Assembly (NCBI GenBank): GCA_030673265.1
Contig: DAOVJK010000172.1
Location: forward strand, 1-6,686
Direction of reading: 5' to 3'
Source: Pseudomonadota bacterium
Lineage (GTDB): Bacteria; Desulfobacterota; Desulfobulbia; Desulfobulbales; JAGXFP01
DNA length: 6,686 nucleotides
Shown: in pieces, positions 5,633 to 6,686 of the stretch
How the letters are laid out: each line of letters begins with the position of its first letter
How positions within the stretch are numbered: position 1 is the first letter of the stretch
Program-made: the position numbers and the translations under genes
The notes under the pieces: generated by a model
Told to the model about the DNA's origin: nothing
The model's database searches: none
The model's input: the letters and a program-made list of their open reading frames with translations, nothing else

Positions 5633-6378
5633 GCCATCACATCGTCGAAGTCAAGGACCTTGCCTTCACTTACCCGGACCGGACCCCGGCCCTGCAAGGC
5701 ATCTCGTTCCGCATCCACCACGGTGAATCGGTGGCTATCGTCGGGGCTAACGGGGCCGGGAAATCGACCCTGCTCCTGCACCTGAACGGCTACCTGACCC
5801 CCACTGGTGGCCAGGTCAGAATCGGTGATTATCCGTTGACCAGGGAAACGCTCAGGGAAGTCCGCCGGACCGTCGGCATGGTCTTTCAGGACCCGGATGA
5901 TCAACTCTTCATGTCGACCGTTTTTGACGACGTGGCCTTCGGGCCGCTCAACCTTGACCTGCCGGTTGACGAGGTCACGGCCCGGGTCGACAAGGCCCTG
6001 GCCACCGTCGGCCTCAGCCATCTCAAGGAGAGACCGCCCCACCGCCTTTCTTCCGGGCAAAAGCGGCGGGTGGCGATTGCCTCAGTCCTGTCGATGGCAC
6101 CGGATATCCTGGTCATGGATGAACCGAGCTCCGGCCTTGATCCCCGGGCCCGCCGGCAACTCATTGAACTGCTGCGAAGTTTCCATCATACCAAGATCAT
6201 CGCCACCCATGACCTCGATATGGTTGTCGATCTCTGTGAGCGGACCATCGTCATGCACGAAGGCAGGGTCAAGGCCGACGGCCCGACCATGGCGATCTTT
6301 GGGGACGCAGAACTGCTGGAATCGTGCTGCCTGGAAAAACCCTTGCGGATGCAGGGTTGCCCGCTCTGCAACAAATGA
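5629..6378 (+). CDS. nikO: ECF transporter ATPase (NikO/CbiO)
   Basis: A cytoplasmic ABC ATPase that powers nickel import, working as a dimer on NikQ. It has 249 residues. All ABC motifs are intact: Walker A GANGAGKST (39-47), Q-loop VFQDPDDQLF (85-94, Q87), signature LSSGQKRR (140-147), Walker B ILVMDEP (160-166, E165 catalytic), D-loop SSGLDP (167-172) and the switch histidine H194 in ATHDLD. VFQDPDDQLF is typical of the EcfA/CbiO group. The start ATG overlaps the nikQ stop (ATGA, 5629-5632). The short C-terminal tail after about residue 225 carries four cysteines (C233, C234, C244, C247) including GCPLC at the very end, a possible metal-binding pair not needed for ATPase function. No terminator is visible after the stop, and queC begins 40 nt later. 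Confidence 0.95.
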   Translation: MSHHIVEVKDLAFTYPDRTPALQGISFRIHHGESVAIVGANGAGKSTLLLHLNGYLTPTGGQVRIGDYPLTRETLREVRRTVGMVFQDPDDQLFMSTVFDDVAFGPLNLDLPVDEVTARVDKALATVGLSHLKERPPHRLSSGQKRRVAIASVLSMAPDILVMDEPSSGLDPRARRQLIELLRSFHHTKIIATHDLDMVVDLCERTIVMHEGRVKADGPTMAIFGDAELLESCCLEKPLRMQGCPLCNK

Positions 6379-6418
6379 AAAGTGGCATCTAATTACCGAC
6401 TGGATTAAATTCACAATT

Positions 6419-6686
6419 ATGGCATCAAACGAAAACAAAAAAGCGGTCATTCTCTTAAGCGGCGGCCTCGACTCAACCACCGTACTGGCCATCGCCCAAG
6501 CGGCGGGCTTCAGCTGCTATTGCCTGAGCTTTGCCTACGGCCAGCGCCAGGATATCGAACTTGACCGGGCCACGGCAATAGCCGCCCGGGCCGGGGTTGT
6601 CGAACATCTGGTCCTGCGGCTTGATCTCGACAAGATCGGCGGCTCGGCCCTGACCACCGACCAACAGGTCCCCAAGCACCACTCGG
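6419..6686 (+). CDS. queC: 7-cyano-7-deazaguanine synthase QueC, N-terminal 89 residues (partial, runs off right edge)
   Basis: QueC converts 7-carboxy-7-deazaguanine to preQ0 using ATP and ammonia, in queuosine tRNA modification. The 89 codons present show KKAVILLSGGLDSTTVLAIA with the PP-loop ATP-binding motif SGGLDST (14-20), then LSFAYGQRQDIELDRA, the QueC form of this region, and HLVLRLDLDKIGGSALT. The family is about 220-240 residues, so the zinc-binding cysteine cluster lies beyond the window. The ATG at 6419 is the only plausible start; the ribosome binding site is poor (GGA 14 nt upstream). It follows nikO by 40 nt on the same strand with no terminator or obvious promoter between, so co-transcription with the nickel operon is possible although the functions are unrelated. 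Confidence 0.95.
   Translation, partial: MASNENKKAVILLSGGLDSTTVLAIAQAAGFSCYCLSFAYGQRQDIELDRATAIAARAGVVEHLVLRLDLDKIGGSALTTDQQVPKHHS

Noticed and set aside
5458..6060. Open frame of 200 codons on the minus strand across nikQ and nikO
   Set aside because: It is antisense to two clear, motif-complete genes in GC-rich sequence and resembles no family I know.

Overview
The window looks like a stretch of chromosome from a Gram-negative anaerobe. A deltaproteobacterial lineage (Desulfobacterota/Desulfuromonadota in current naming) is my best guess. The reasons are a NikR-controlled ECF nickel transporter with a GTGTTAC-type operator, a small helix-turn-helix protein carrying a 'two-CW' cysteine domain typical of those groups, and overall protein style. 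The placement is inferred from family resemblance and is not proven. I see no rRNA, tRNA, insertion sequence, phage gene or CRISPR array.

Layout. Positions 1-1548 (minus strand) hold the first 516 residues of DNA polymerase I (polA): the 5'-3' exonuclease and a proofreading domain with its acidic residues intact. The gene runs off the left edge. Divergent from it, across about 115 bp, is sfsA (1665-2357, plus). Behind sfsA lies a stretch of about 315 bp without an intact gene. It contains what I read as the wreck of a small rhodanese-like gene (about 2448-2616, plus): a good ribosome binding site and start, an early TGA, then recognisable rhodanese pieces in two reading frames. A hairpin with T-runs on both sides (about 2627-2661) then serves as a terminator for both strands. 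On the minus strand follow the helix-turn-helix/two-CW protein (2674-3060) and the nickel-responsive repressor nikR (3235-3657).

The right half is a nickel-uptake operon on the plus strand: nikMN (fused substrate-binding subunit, 3805-4836), nikQ (4817-5632) and nikO (5629-6378). Neighbouring genes overlap by 20 and 4 bases, so they are almost certainly co-transcribed and translationally coupled. The space between nikR and nikMN holds a perfect inverted repeat, GTGTTAC-N13-GTAACAC (3756-3782), plus an extra direct half-site (3747-3753). This is the obvious NikR operator. The logic is simple: when cytoplasmic nickel is sufficient, Ni-NikR binds the box just upstream of the nikMN ribosome binding site and shuts off uptake. 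It may also control nikR itself.

At the right edge is the start of queC (6419 onward, plus), the preQ0 synthase of the queuosine pathway. It is 40 nt behind nikO with no visible terminator between them.

I found no clearly new biological system. The points most worth a second look are the decayed rhodanese gene with its internal near-repeat, the three-half-site NikR operator, the two-CW regulator next to nikR, and the cysteine-bearing C-terminal tail of NikO.
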